This document shows positions 14,919-22,924 of a stretch of 64,000 bases of DNA, piece after piece (position 1 is the first letter of the stretch; each line of letters opens with the position of its first letter). The notes under the pieces were generated by a model that worked only from the letters and a program-made list of their open reading frames with translations, did not search any database and was not told where the DNA came from. Source of the stretch: Paenibacillus oleatilyticus (GTDB lineage: Bacteria > Bacillota > Bacilli > Paenibacillales > NBRC-103111); the NCBI RefSeq assembly GCF_018998565.1, contig NZ_JAHNZO010000019.1, positions 1-64,000 of the forward strand, given 5' to 3'. A program made the position numbers and the translations under genes.

Positions 14919-16196
14919 ATGCGATTCATCAAGAAATTTTTTCGGCCCAAAATGCGGGGTAATACCTTTTCTAAAAAGCTGGGTGTCGTGTTCCTGACGG
15001 TTACCGCACTGCTTGCCGGCTGCTCGCAGGGCTCCTCGCCTTCGGACGCAGTAGTACAAGCGGCTGAACCGGCGGCCTTGAAAACCGTCAAAACCATGAA
15101 AGTGGCCAAACAACGCTGGGAAGGAACCAAGGAAATGGTCGCGGAGGTCATTCCTTCGCAGCAGTTGGATGTTGTGCTGAAGACGGATGGTGACGTTTTG
15201 AACGTTGTGAAGAAGCGGGTGGCGCAGGTCAATAAAGATGATGTGATTGTGGAGCTGGACAAGAAAGATATTTTAAGGCAAAAACAAAAATTGCTTTATG
15301 AACAAAGCAGCCTGCAGGAGCAACTGTCCAAGGCCAAAAAAGATTTCGAAGACGGCAGAACGGAGCTTGTCTACAATATCGAGACGTCGAAGCAAGAATT
15401 AACCGACACGGAGAAAGAATACAACACGATCCGCAACAATTACGATCGCGGACTCGCCGACAAGAAGCAGATGGAGCAGATGGAGAGCGTGGTGAACAAA
15501 TTGCGGCGAGGCTTGGAGATCATGCAGAAAAAACTCGAAACGCTGGAAAACACCAATTCCTTCGCTGCGCTTCAACTGCAGATCCAGGCCAATGAAATTA
15601 ACTTGCAAGACGTCGAACGCAGCATGACCTATTACGACGTGAAGGCTCCGGCTAACGGCGTCCTTGTCGAGATGCCCATTCTGGAAGGCATGGTCTTGGC
15701 CCGCGGAACGAAAATCGGCGTCGTTCAGCAGCAAAGCCCGATCAAGATTCGCGCTGAATTGACCGACACGAGCTTAAGTCACGTGCAGGGAAAAACAGAG
15801 CTGCCCTTCTACATCCCGGATACGCCAGATAAATTTACGGGAAAAATCAGCTACTTGGCCAATGTGGCGAACACCCAGACGAAGACCTACACGCTGGAGC
15901 TGGAAGTTCCGAATGAAGACGGACGCTTGAAATCCGGCATGCGCGTGCAGCTGGTTCTTGCCGAAGACGGGCAGCAGGAAACGATTGCCGTCCCTGTCAG
16001 CAGCATTGTTCGAGAAGAAGGGGAAGCGTATGTTTTTGTCGCTAACGGAGATCAGGTGGAGAAACGTAAAGTAAAGGCAGGCCGCACCAAAAAGGATCAG
16101 CAGGAAATTTTGAACGGACTGCATGTGGACGAGATACTGGTCATTACCGGACAGCATCAGTTAAAACACAACGAGAAAGTCAAAGTGGTCGAATAG
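14919..16196 (+). CDS. RND efflux periplasmic-adaptor-type lipoprotein (MFP)
   Basis: A 425-residue membrane fusion (HlyD/AcrA-type) adaptor. The N-terminus has a lipobox (LLAGC) at about residue 37, so it is a lipoprotein on the outer face of the membrane. Two half lipoyl-like motifs (near residues 85-110 and 240-260) frame a coiled coil of about 110 residues rich in K, E and Q; beta-barrel and membrane-proximal parts follow. The start at 14919 is the first good ATG after GGAAGCGAGAG and gives a proper signal peptide. It works with the RND pump encoded 45 bp downstream. In a Gram-positive cell it would bridge to the wall rather than to an outer membrane. Confidence 0.88.
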   Translation: MRFIKKFFRPKMRGNTFSKKLGVVFLTVTALLAGCSQGSSPSDAVVQAAEPAALKTVKTMKVAKQRWEGTKEMVAEVIPSQQLDVVLKTDGDVLNVVKKRVAQVNKDDVIVELDKKDILRQKQKLLYEQSSLQEQLSKAKKDFEDGRTELVYNIETSKQELTDTEKEYNTIRNNYDRGLADKKQMEQMESVVNKLRRGLEIMQKKLETLENTNSFAALQLQIQANEINLQDVERSMTYYDVKAPANGVLVEMPILEGMVLARGTKIGVVQQQSPIKIRAELTDTSLSHVQGKTELPFYIPDTPDKFTGKISYLANVANTQTKTYTLELEVPNEDGRLKSGMRVQLVLAEDGQQETIAVPVSSIVREEGEAYVFVANGDQVEKRKVKAGRTKKDQQEILNGLHVDEILVITGQHQLKHNEKVKVVE

Positions 16197-16241
16197 CCAT
16201 ACGTTACATATAGTCGAGCTGTTGAAGGGGGATGACATGAC

Positions 16242-19200
16242 TTGATTGCCAAAGCGCTGAAATACAAAAAAATTACGCTGCTGTTTTTCATCATGCTTGT
16301 GTTCGTGGGCTTTTTTAGCCTTGCGACCTTAAAAAAGCGGGAAAATCCCGAAATCACGACCTCCGTCGCACTGGTCAAAACGATCTATCCCGGGGCATCC
16401 CCGGAAAAAGTGGAGCAGCTCGTGACGAAGCCGCTGGAAGAAGCGATCAAAGAAATGCAGCATATCGAAAAGATCGAATCGACCTCCGAGGTCAATGTCT
16501 CGCTCATTACCGTAGAGCTGGTCCCTGACGTCGATTACAAGAAAGCGTGGGACACCTTACGGCAAAAGGTGCAAGCTGCAAGAAGCAAACTGCCGGCCGA
16601 CGCCTACCAATCAGAAGTGGATGACGATCTGGTCAAGACGGCTGCTCAAATCGTACATCTGGTCATCGATCGTCCGGAAGATATGGAGAAGCTGCGGCCG
16701 GTCGCGGATAACTGGAAAGAACAGCTTCGCACGATCTCCGGAGTCAGTGACGTTCAAATTGCCGGTTTGCCCGATAAGGAAATGAAAGTGATCCTCGAAA
16801 AGAAGAAGCTTGAGGGCTTTGGGCTTCCTTGGGGTGTTGTGCTGCAGTCGCTGACCAATACGCACGACCGGATTCCTATTGGCGACGTCAAAAAGGACAA
16901 CCAGCGCATTTACGTTCAATTGACGGGAGAGTGGAAATCGGCAAGCGATCTTGCGGATACGGTCATCTTCCGGTCGCCCGAGCAAGGACCTTCGGTGAAG
17001 TTGAAAGATGTGGCCGAAGTGAAAATGGGTACGAAGAAGGTCAATGAACAAGTATTCTACAACGGCAAGCCTTCGGTAGATATCGTGATCAATGCCGAGA
17101 AGGGAGTCGACGTTCCGTCTTTGCAGCAGAGAATCGATGAGGAAACGGCCCGCCTCAAAGCACAGCTTCCGTCCGACGTCACCATGGTATCCTTGTTCAC
17201 GCAAAAAGAAAGCGTCGATAAGCTTTTTTCGCAATTGAGCAAAGAGCTGATCATCGGGATGGTAGTGGTCATCCTGGTTTGTTCTCTGGGGCTGAGGCTG
17301 AATACGGCCGTCGTTGTCTCTTTGGCGATTCCGATTTCCATTGCCATCGGGTTTCTGCCCGTGATGATGACCTCGATTGACTTGAACCAAATCACCATCG
17401 CAGCGCTTGTGATCGTGCTCGGGATTCTGGTTGACGACGCCATTGTAGTCAATGACAACATCGAGCGCAGGCTTCAGTTAGGCGACCGGCCCTACGAAGC
17501 GGCGCTGAAGGGCAGCCGGGAAGTGGGCATTTCTATTCTCACCGCTACCTTGGCCACGGCGGCGGCATTTTTTCCACTGTTCTTCCTGGAAGGCAACATC
17601 GGCGATTTCATACGGCCGATTCCGGTGGTAATCAGCCTTACCTTGGCGGCGTCGATGATTATGTCTCTGACGATTGTCCCGATTTACCGCCAGTGGTCCA
17701 CCGAACGGCAGCTGCGCCGGAAGAAATCTACGAATTACGGTAAGCTGCCCGGGCTTTTGGGAGGAGCTCTTGAGCGCATAAGCGTTTTTTATGAAAAGCA
17801 AATTCGCCGCTTGCTGAAGAAACCGGTGCTTACGGGGATGACGGCCTTGATCATCGGCACATCCAGCTACGGGCTGCTGCCGTTTCTTGGGGTAGAATAT
17901 TTTCCTAGCGCCGAGCGGTCCGAGTTTTTGGTCGATGTGGAAATGCCGGTCGACAGCTATTACGAGCAGACGGTCGATACGATGAAAAACTTGTCGGCCT
18001 GGGCCGAGCGGCAGGAAGGGGTTCGCGCCGTCTCTGCTTATACGGGGCGTACGGCACCCCGGTTCTATTATTCGGAGAACGTATCGTACGGCACAAGACT
18101 CGGACAATTATTCGTCAGTCTGGACGAATCCAAAGCACATACGAAAGAGCTTGTTCCTAAATGGCGCAAACAGCTCGGCCAGATGTTTCCGAATGCCGGG
18201 ATCATCATAAGAGAATTGGAGCAAGGGGTTCCGGTCGGAGCTCCCATAGCCGTCCGGATCAGTGGTTCGGATTTACTGGAGCTGACTTCCCTATCCCAAC
18301 AAGTTCAGGATAAGCTGAGAAGCATTCCGGGTGCTGTCAATGTGAAGGATGATGTAGGCGCGCCGATGCCAACGTCCGATCTACAGTTGGATAAAGACAA
18401 GGCGCAGTTTTACGGCGTGACCGAAAAAAATTTGTCCGCCTCGATGCGTCTGGCTACCGAAGGCGTGAAAGCGACGGATATCCAGATCGGCAATAAGCTG
18501 ATCGATGTCACCTTGTATAGCGAAGACGAGAACGTCTCCCGCTATGAAGCGCTTGAGGACGTTTTGGTGCCTTCGCAAACCGGGATGCTGTATCCGGTGA
18601 AGGAGTTCGTCAACTTTGAACGCAACCAGATGGTTAATGCGATTCAGCACCGCAATTTGACCAAAACAATCACGGTCAAATCCTATGCCGACGGGCGTCT
18701 GGCTTCGGACATTCAGAATGATCTGACCAAAGCGATCAAGGATATTCACTTGCCGGATGGCTATAAGATCGAATACGGGGGCGAAGATCAAGAGCGCAAT
18801 GCGGCCTTTATCTCGATTGGCAAACTATCCGTTATCGTTATGCTGCTAATCTATACCGTTATTGCCATGCAGTTCTATTCGCTGTCCACGCCGATATTAA
18901 TTTTGTCGACGGTCTATTTGGCTCTGGGCGGCGCTTTGATCGGTTTGTTCGTAACCGGCGCTCCGATCGGATTCATGGCGCTGATGGGGCTGATCAGCTT
19001 ATCCGGCATCGTCGTTCGTAACGGCATCGTGCTGATTGAATTTATCGAAGATGCCCGCAAGGAAGGCGCAACCTTGTACGATGCCATCGCCGAGTCAGGC
19101 CGGGCAAGGCTGCGGCCGATTCTGCTCACGTCCGCTGCGGCGATCGGGGGAATGCTTCCTATGGCCCTTATGGGAGGCAGCATGTGGCGGTCGATGGCCG

Positions 19201-19349
19201 TATGTATCATATCCGGTCTCATCTTCTCCACGCTGCTGACGCTAATTGTTGTTCCGACGATGTACTTAAAGCTTGCCGAGTGGCGGGATCGTCGTCAGAA
19301 GCGGCGCGCCGAACTCGAAACGACATATGAATTGGGAGGAAGCCAATGA
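16242..19349 (+). CDS. RND family efflux permease
   Basis: A 1035-residue AcrB-like RND pump with the usual 12 TM layout: one TM at residues 5-25, a large extracytoplasmic loop, a TM bundle from about 335-490, a second loop and a final bundle from about 860-1020. The TM4 proton-relay motif is kept in LGILVDDAIVVNDNIERR (two Asp near residues 398-399). The start is TTG 16242 with AAGGGGG 11 bases upstream; the ATG nearby is followed at once by TGA. The last bases overlap the next gene (ATGA), so production is coupled to the exported protein at 19346. It expels an unknown compound using proton flow. Confidence 0.93.
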   Translation: MIAKALKYKKITLLFFIMLVFVGFFSLATLKKRENPEITTSVALVKTIYPGASPEKVEQLVTKPLEEAIKEMQHIEKIESTSEVNVSLITVELVPDVDYKKAWDTLRQKVQAARSKLPADAYQSEVDDDLVKTAAQIVHLVIDRPEDMEKLRPVADNWKEQLRTISGVSDVQIAGLPDKEMKVILEKKKLEGFGLPWGVVLQSLTNTHDRIPIGDVKKDNQRIYVQLTGEWKSASDLADTVIFRSPEQGPSVKLKDVAEVKMGTKKVNEQVFYNGKPSVDIVINAEKGVDVPSLQQRIDEETARLKAQLPSDVTMVSLFTQKESVDKLFSQLSKELIIGMVVVILVCSLGLRLNTAVVVSLAIPISIAIGFLPVMMTSIDLNQITIAALVIVLGILVDDAIVVNDNIERRLQLGDRPYEAALKGSREVGISILTATLATAAAFFPLFFLEGNIGDFIRPIPVVISLTLAASMIMSLTIVPIYRQWSTERQLRRKKSTNYGKLPGLLGGALERISVFYEKQIRRLLKKPVLTGMTALIIGTSSYGLLPFLGVEYFPSAERSEFLVDVEMPVDSYYEQTVDTMKNLSAWAERQEGVRAVSAYTGRTAPRFYYSENVSYGTRLGQLFVSLDESKAHTKELVPKWRKQLGQMFPNAGIIIRELEQGVPVGAPIAVRISGSDLLELTSLSQQVQDKLRSIPGAVNVKDDVGAPMPTSDLQLDKDKAQFYGVTEKNLSASMRLATEGVKATDIQIGNKLIDVTLYSEDENVSRYEALEDVLVPSQTGMLYPVKEFVNFERNQMVNAIQHRNLTKTITVKSYADGRLASDIQNDLTKAIKDIHLPDGYKIEYGGEDQERNAAFISIGKLSVIVMLLIYTVIAMQFYSLSTPILILSTVYLALGGALIGLFVTGAPIGFMALMGLISLSGIVVRNGIVLIEFIEDARKEGATLYDAIAESGRARLRPILLTSAAAIGGMLPMALMGGSMWRSMAVCIISGLIFSTLLTLIVVPTMYLKLAEWRDRRQKRRAELETTYELGGSQ

Positions 19350-21091
19350 ATAGGAACTGGAAAAAACTCATGGTGGCATTCGTCGTCTCGGCTGCACTCG
19401 TCTATCAGCCCGGTTTTGTCTCGGCTCTTGAAGCACAGCAGATACCGGCCCAAGCAGAGTCTTATGCTATCGCCAAATCGCTGCGGGTCGAGGTAAAAAG
19501 CGTATTAAACGAGAAAACGTCAAGCGGCGTTCAATTGGGCGCGGTCATCCGGCTCCATAACGATAGCGATACGATTGTCCGCGTTCCGGATCATGAGCTG
19601 CGGTTGAAAACCGCCAGCGGCCTTGAATACATTTTGCAATCCAGCCGTTCGAATCTGCGCAGCATCGAGCCCAAATCCAAAGAAGAGCTCAGTTATATGA
19701 AAGTCGTTGAGCGCAAAACTGCCGTTCAACCGACAGAATTGCTGCTGGTCGATGTGGATCTCAACGTATATCCGAAGAAAGAAAAGGTGCTTGCTTCGAT
19801 TCCCGTCGCTTCGATGCTCTGGAACGGAAGCTATTCCGAGATGAATCCATCGGCGGTCAAGAACTGGGGGGAATCGTTCCGGATTCCTACTCTGGATTCG
19901 CAATTGCTGTATACTCCCGTAGGCTATACCAAGAATCACACACCGCAAGGAATCGAAATGTTGATCAAGCTGCTGGTCGAGAATCCTTCGGAGCAGCGGG
20001 AAATGATCCCTGCCTTTTCGCTGGATGCCAAAACCGCGCAGCAGATTTACCATGGCAACCGGGTGGAGAAGGAAGCGATTGCTCTGGAGCCCGGCAAGAA
20101 ACGATTCATTTATTATGCGATTCCGACGGATATGGATTTTAACGGGGAGATCAGCAGCCTCAACGTGTTAGCCTCCGAGCAATTCGTTGCGCAGGGCGAA
20201 CAGAAGACAGCCGGAGCCGTTCATTTTTCCGTAGGCAAACTAGCCATTCGGTTCCCGAATCAGGGAACGAGAGAAGTGGAATCGACTCCGCAGGAATACC
20301 GGATGAATATGCCGATTGCTTTTGACAAGTGGAACAACTACATCGACCCGAGCCTGGAGGTGTCCGTCACGGATCTGTATGTGGGAGAGAACAGTGGGGA
20401 CGGGTATAAAACGGCCATTGCCAAATTTAAATTAACGAATAAAGGAGAGCGCCCGATTCCGATTCCGGCCTTTGGGGCGGAACTGTCCGGCAAAGAAGGC
20501 AGCAGATACTCCGGCAGCAGACAAAATTATACGCTCAAAGAGCTGATGCCGGGAACCGGTTCCGTCGTCAGTTATGTTTTCGTGTTCCCGACGTCTGAAA
20601 CGACGGAAATTTTCAACCTGAGGCTGTTGGACGACAAATCTGCCGCCCCGCACCAAACGTCGATTGCGTCCGTGGTCGTCAAGCCATCGAACAAGTCGGA
20701 TTCGTCCAAGTTGTCTTTTTACCCGTACACGGTTCATCTCAAAGACTGGACGTTGTTCCCGTATGTAACGCAGACGCCTACGAACGCTATGGCGTATACG
20801 TACAAGCTTGTCCTCAATCTGGACGTAATGAAGGACGCGCAAATGATCGCGGACCCCAGCTTCTCCAAAATGAAAGTCGAGCTTGAAGACGGACTGGGGA
20901 GAACGATCGGGTATCAGTACTATTCGTTCGTCGGGCCGAACCGCTTGGTTTCCGGCCGGCAAAAGCTGACGGTCGACGGGCTCCCGGGAGCAGATCAGAT
21001 GGAAACCAATCTGACGGTGAAAATATACGAGGTGATCGAGACCGCCTCGGGCGAGGTGAAACGGTTGGTTACGGCTTTGAAATCATACTAA
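19346..21091 (+). CDS. exported protein of the RND operon, unknown family
   Basis: A 581-residue protein with a Sec signal peptide (cut after about residue 27, FVSA). The mature part looks like two or three immunoglobulin-like beta domains in a row: residues about 40-165 and 320-440 share a pattern like VEVKSV..(D)LY.GE, 'AI.RLHNDSDTIVRVP' versus 'AIAKFKLTNKGERPIPIP', recalling DUF4352-type domains. No membrane anchor or sorting signal is seen. Its start overlaps the RND stop by 4 bases, so it belongs to the pump operon. It could cap or extend the adaptor through the cell wall. I do not know a characterised homologue. Confidence 0.75.
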   Translation: MNRNWKKLMVAFVVSAALVYQPGFVSALEAQQIPAQAESYAIAKSLRVEVKSVLNEKTSSGVQLGAVIRLHNDSDTIVRVPDHELRLKTASGLEYILQSSRSNLRSIEPKSKEELSYMKVVERKTAVQPTELLLVDVDLNVYPKKEKVLASIPVASMLWNGSYSEMNPSAVKNWGESFRIPTLDSQLLYTPVGYTKNHTPQGIEMLIKLLVENPSEQREMIPAFSLDAKTAQQIYHGNRVEKEAIALEPGKKRFIYYAIPTDMDFNGEISSLNVLASEQFVAQGEQKTAGAVHFSVGKLAIRFPNQGTREVESTPQEYRMNMPIAFDKWNNYIDPSLEVSVTDLYVGENSGDGYKTAIAKFKLTNKGERPIPIPAFGAELSGKEGSRYSGSRQNYTLKELMPGTGSVVSYVFVFPTSETTEIFNLRLLDDKSAAPHQTSIASVVVKPSNKSDSSKLSFYPYTVHLKDWTLFPYVTQTPTNAMAYTYKLVLNLDVMKDAQMIADPSFSKMKVELEDGLGRTIGYQYYSFVGPNRLVSGRQKLTVDGLPGADQMETNLTVKIYEVIETASGEVKRLVTALKSY

Positions 21092-21110
21092 TAAGGTTCA
21101 TTTGACGTTG

Positions 21111-21151
21111 GTCCCCCAATTGCTGTATCGGTTGGGGGACTAGTGTTTTTC
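21111..21151 (+). terminator. Rho-independent terminator
   Basis: GTCCCCCAA / TTGGGGGAC stem with a 12-base loop followed by TTTTT, 20 bases after the RND operon. Confidence 0.88.
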
Positions 21152-21207
21152 ATAGAAAGTGAATTTACTATGAACATTACATAATTAGAAAAATAAGTAA
21201 TTAAATG

Positions 21208-21220
21208 TTTGGTGACCAAA
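21208..21220 (+). promoter_or_regulatory. short palindrome upstream of the FN3 gene
   Basis: TTTGG-TGA-CCAAA lies in an AT-rich region about 50 bp before the FN3 surface-protein start. Possible operator; the regulator is not known. Confidence 0.3.
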
Positions 21221-21271
21221 TGAAATAAATGGTATTGTCTGATTGAAATAGAAGAAAAGGGAGAGATTTCT

Positions 21272-22285
21272 TTGAAAAAGCTGGCGGGTTTATTCTTGTT
21301 TTTCATTTTGACCATGTTTGCGGCTTCTTCGGCTTTTGCAGCGACGGTAGGTTCTCCTCTCACAAAACCCGAAGAGGGATGGCAACGATTCGACGATACG
21401 GCTCCGCAGATTGTTTATTCCAATTACACCAGCCCGAGAGCCAGTCAAGCCGGAAACTACAACGGTACAGCATCCTACTCCGTTGATCCAAAAGCGGAAA
21501 TTGAATTCAGATTTACCGGCCCGAAAATAAGAATTATCACTCAAATGTATGCTGGACGGGACCCTCTGGATAAAATTACGATCGACGGCGTCTCTTATAC
21601 TTATACGGAAAGCTCCAATAATCTCATTTATCAAGCCTTGGTTTTCGAGAAGATCGGTTTGTCGAGCGGAGTGCATACGGTAAAAATATCGAGAGTTGCG
21701 CCGACAACAGGATATTTGACGCTGGATGCGGTAGATATCGACGCCTCCGGACAATTGCTGGGCATGATTTTGGAACCGGAGCAGTTGCAGGCAAAGCCGG
21801 AAAATGCAAAAGTAACATTAACATGGGGATCGGTACCGAATGCCAAAGGCTATAATGTGAAAAGAAGCACAACACCTGGCGGTCCTTATATGACCGTTGC
21901 CGGCAATGTATACGGCACATCCTACACCGACACAGCCGTAACTAACGGCACAACCTACTATTATGTTGTGACCGCTTTACATGCGGCAGGCGAAAGTGGC
22001 AACTCGAATGAAGCTTCCGCAACCCCGCAAGCCCAAGAAAGTCAGCGGGCCCTTCTGGTTGTTACCTTGGATACCGGCCTTGAAAAAGAGTTCGACCTGT
22101 CCATGTCGGAAGTACAAGCATTCATCAGTTGGTATGAAGGAAAAGCCGCGGGAACGGGTTCAGCCTCCTATGCGATTGATAAGCATGACAACAACAAGGG
22201 ACCATTCAAAAGCAGGAAAGATTATGTCATCTTCGATAAGATTCTCACTTATGAAGTGAGTGAGTATACACCTGCTTCGAAATAG
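21272..22285 (+). CDS. secreted FN3-domain surface protein
   Basis: A 337-residue secreted protein. Order: signal peptide (1-23), a carbohydrate-binding-like beta sandwich (about 30-160, pattern Y.NGTASYSVDPKAEIEFRFTGPKI with IDG), one fibronectin type III domain (about 170-252, TWGSVPNAKGYNVKRS ... YYYVVTAL) and a C-terminal domain of about 75 residues (LDTGLEKEFDLSMSEVQAF ... VIFDKILTYEVSEY). That last domain and the FN3 recur in the gene at 34827. Start is TTG after GGGAGAG. No sortase motif is visible. The C-terminal domain is unassigned; I believe it recurs in Paenibacillus surface proteins. It probably binds polysaccharide. Confidence 0.82.
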   Translation: MKKLAGLFLFFILTMFAASSAFAATVGSPLTKPEEGWQRFDDTAPQIVYSNYTSPRASQAGNYNGTASYSVDPKAEIEFRFTGPKIRIITQMYAGRDPLDKITIDGVSYTYTESSNNLIYQALVFEKIGLSSGVHTVKISRVAPTTGYLTLDAVDIDASGQLLGMILEPEQLQAKPENAKVTLTWGSVPNAKGYNVKRSTTPGGPYMTVAGNVYGTSYTDTAVTNGTTYYYVVTALHAAGESGNSNEASATPQAQESQRALLVVTLDTGLEKEFDLSMSEVQAFISWYEGKAAGTGSASYAIDKHDNNKGPFKSRKDYVIFDKILTYEVSEYTPASK

Positions 22286-22304
22286 GATAATGGTTAAAAT
22301 CCAC

Positions 22305-22352
22305 GAAAAAACGAGGCCAACGAGAAAATGATATCGTTGGCCTCGTTGCTTT
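22305..22352. terminator. bidirectional terminator
   Basis: ACGAGGCCAACGA / TCGTTGGCCTCGT, a perfect 13-bp stem at 22311-22346 with an A run before and T-rich bases after. It serves the FN3 gene on plus and the convergent gene at 22376 on minus. Confidence 0.88.
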
Positions 22353-22375
22353 AGCACATCGTCACGCACATTTCG

Positions 22376-22831
22376 TTACAACCGGTTTAGCGGCTCGATG
22401 CGGTAGGCCGACTTCTCATCGGCCGCTCCCGTGTGCTCGCCGTGGATGACCCAGCCGTACGACAGCGTCGATGCCAGGCGGTCACGCTCCTCCACGGTCA
22501 GCTTGGCGGAGACCGACTCTTGTCCGGGCTCCAGGCTGAGCTCGGCTTCCTCGCCTAAGGCGAGCAGAAGCCAACTGGAGATGCCCCGCAGCGTGCTGAA
22601 CTTGATCTGGTAACCGTTGTAGACGGCGTCTTCGAAGGCAGTCGGGTCGCTGGCGGCCGACTCGGTCAGTAGCTTGTAATCGAACTTGAATTTGCTCTCG
22701 TCCTGAGGCAGCTCGCCCGCATGGATGCGGCGAAGCCGTTCCTCCTTGGACCAACCGTAGGCGTTTAACGATTCCAGCATCAGGGCATCCCATTGCGACA
22801 GCTTGGCTTTACTTTTATCGGAAGAAGACAT
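22376..22831 (-). CDS. conserved-looking hypothetical protein (151 aa)
   Basis: A 151-residue soluble protein, acidic, with a helical N-terminal half (LSQWDALMLESLNAYGWSKEER) and a C-terminal half with beta character (YNGYQIKFSTLRGISSWLLL, YGWVIHGEH). AGGAGC precedes the ATG. No motif I can name. It lies between two terminators and is therefore its own unit. Normal codon use supports a real gene. Confidence 0.7.
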   Translation of the reverse strand: MSSSDKSKAKLSQWDALMLESLNAYGWSKEERLRRIHAGELPQDESKFKFDYKLLTESAASDPTAFEDAVYNGYQIKFSTLRGISSWLLLALGEEAELSLEPGQESVSAKLTVEERDRLASTLSYGWVIHGEHTGAADEKSAYRIEPLNRL

Positions 22832-22875
22832 GGATGATCGCTCCTTATTTTATAGACGTTCGAAAGTTTGTGAAG

Positions 22876-22906
22876 AAAGAGACCGCCCAGTTGAGGCAGT
22901 CTCTTT
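22876..22906 (-). terminator. terminator of the ABC importer operon
   Basis: On the minus strand AAGAGACTGCC / GGGCGGTCTCTT followed by TC-rich bases, 18 bases past the binding-protein stop. Confidence 0.75.
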
Positions 22907-22924
22907 TCATTATCGTTGAAATCC

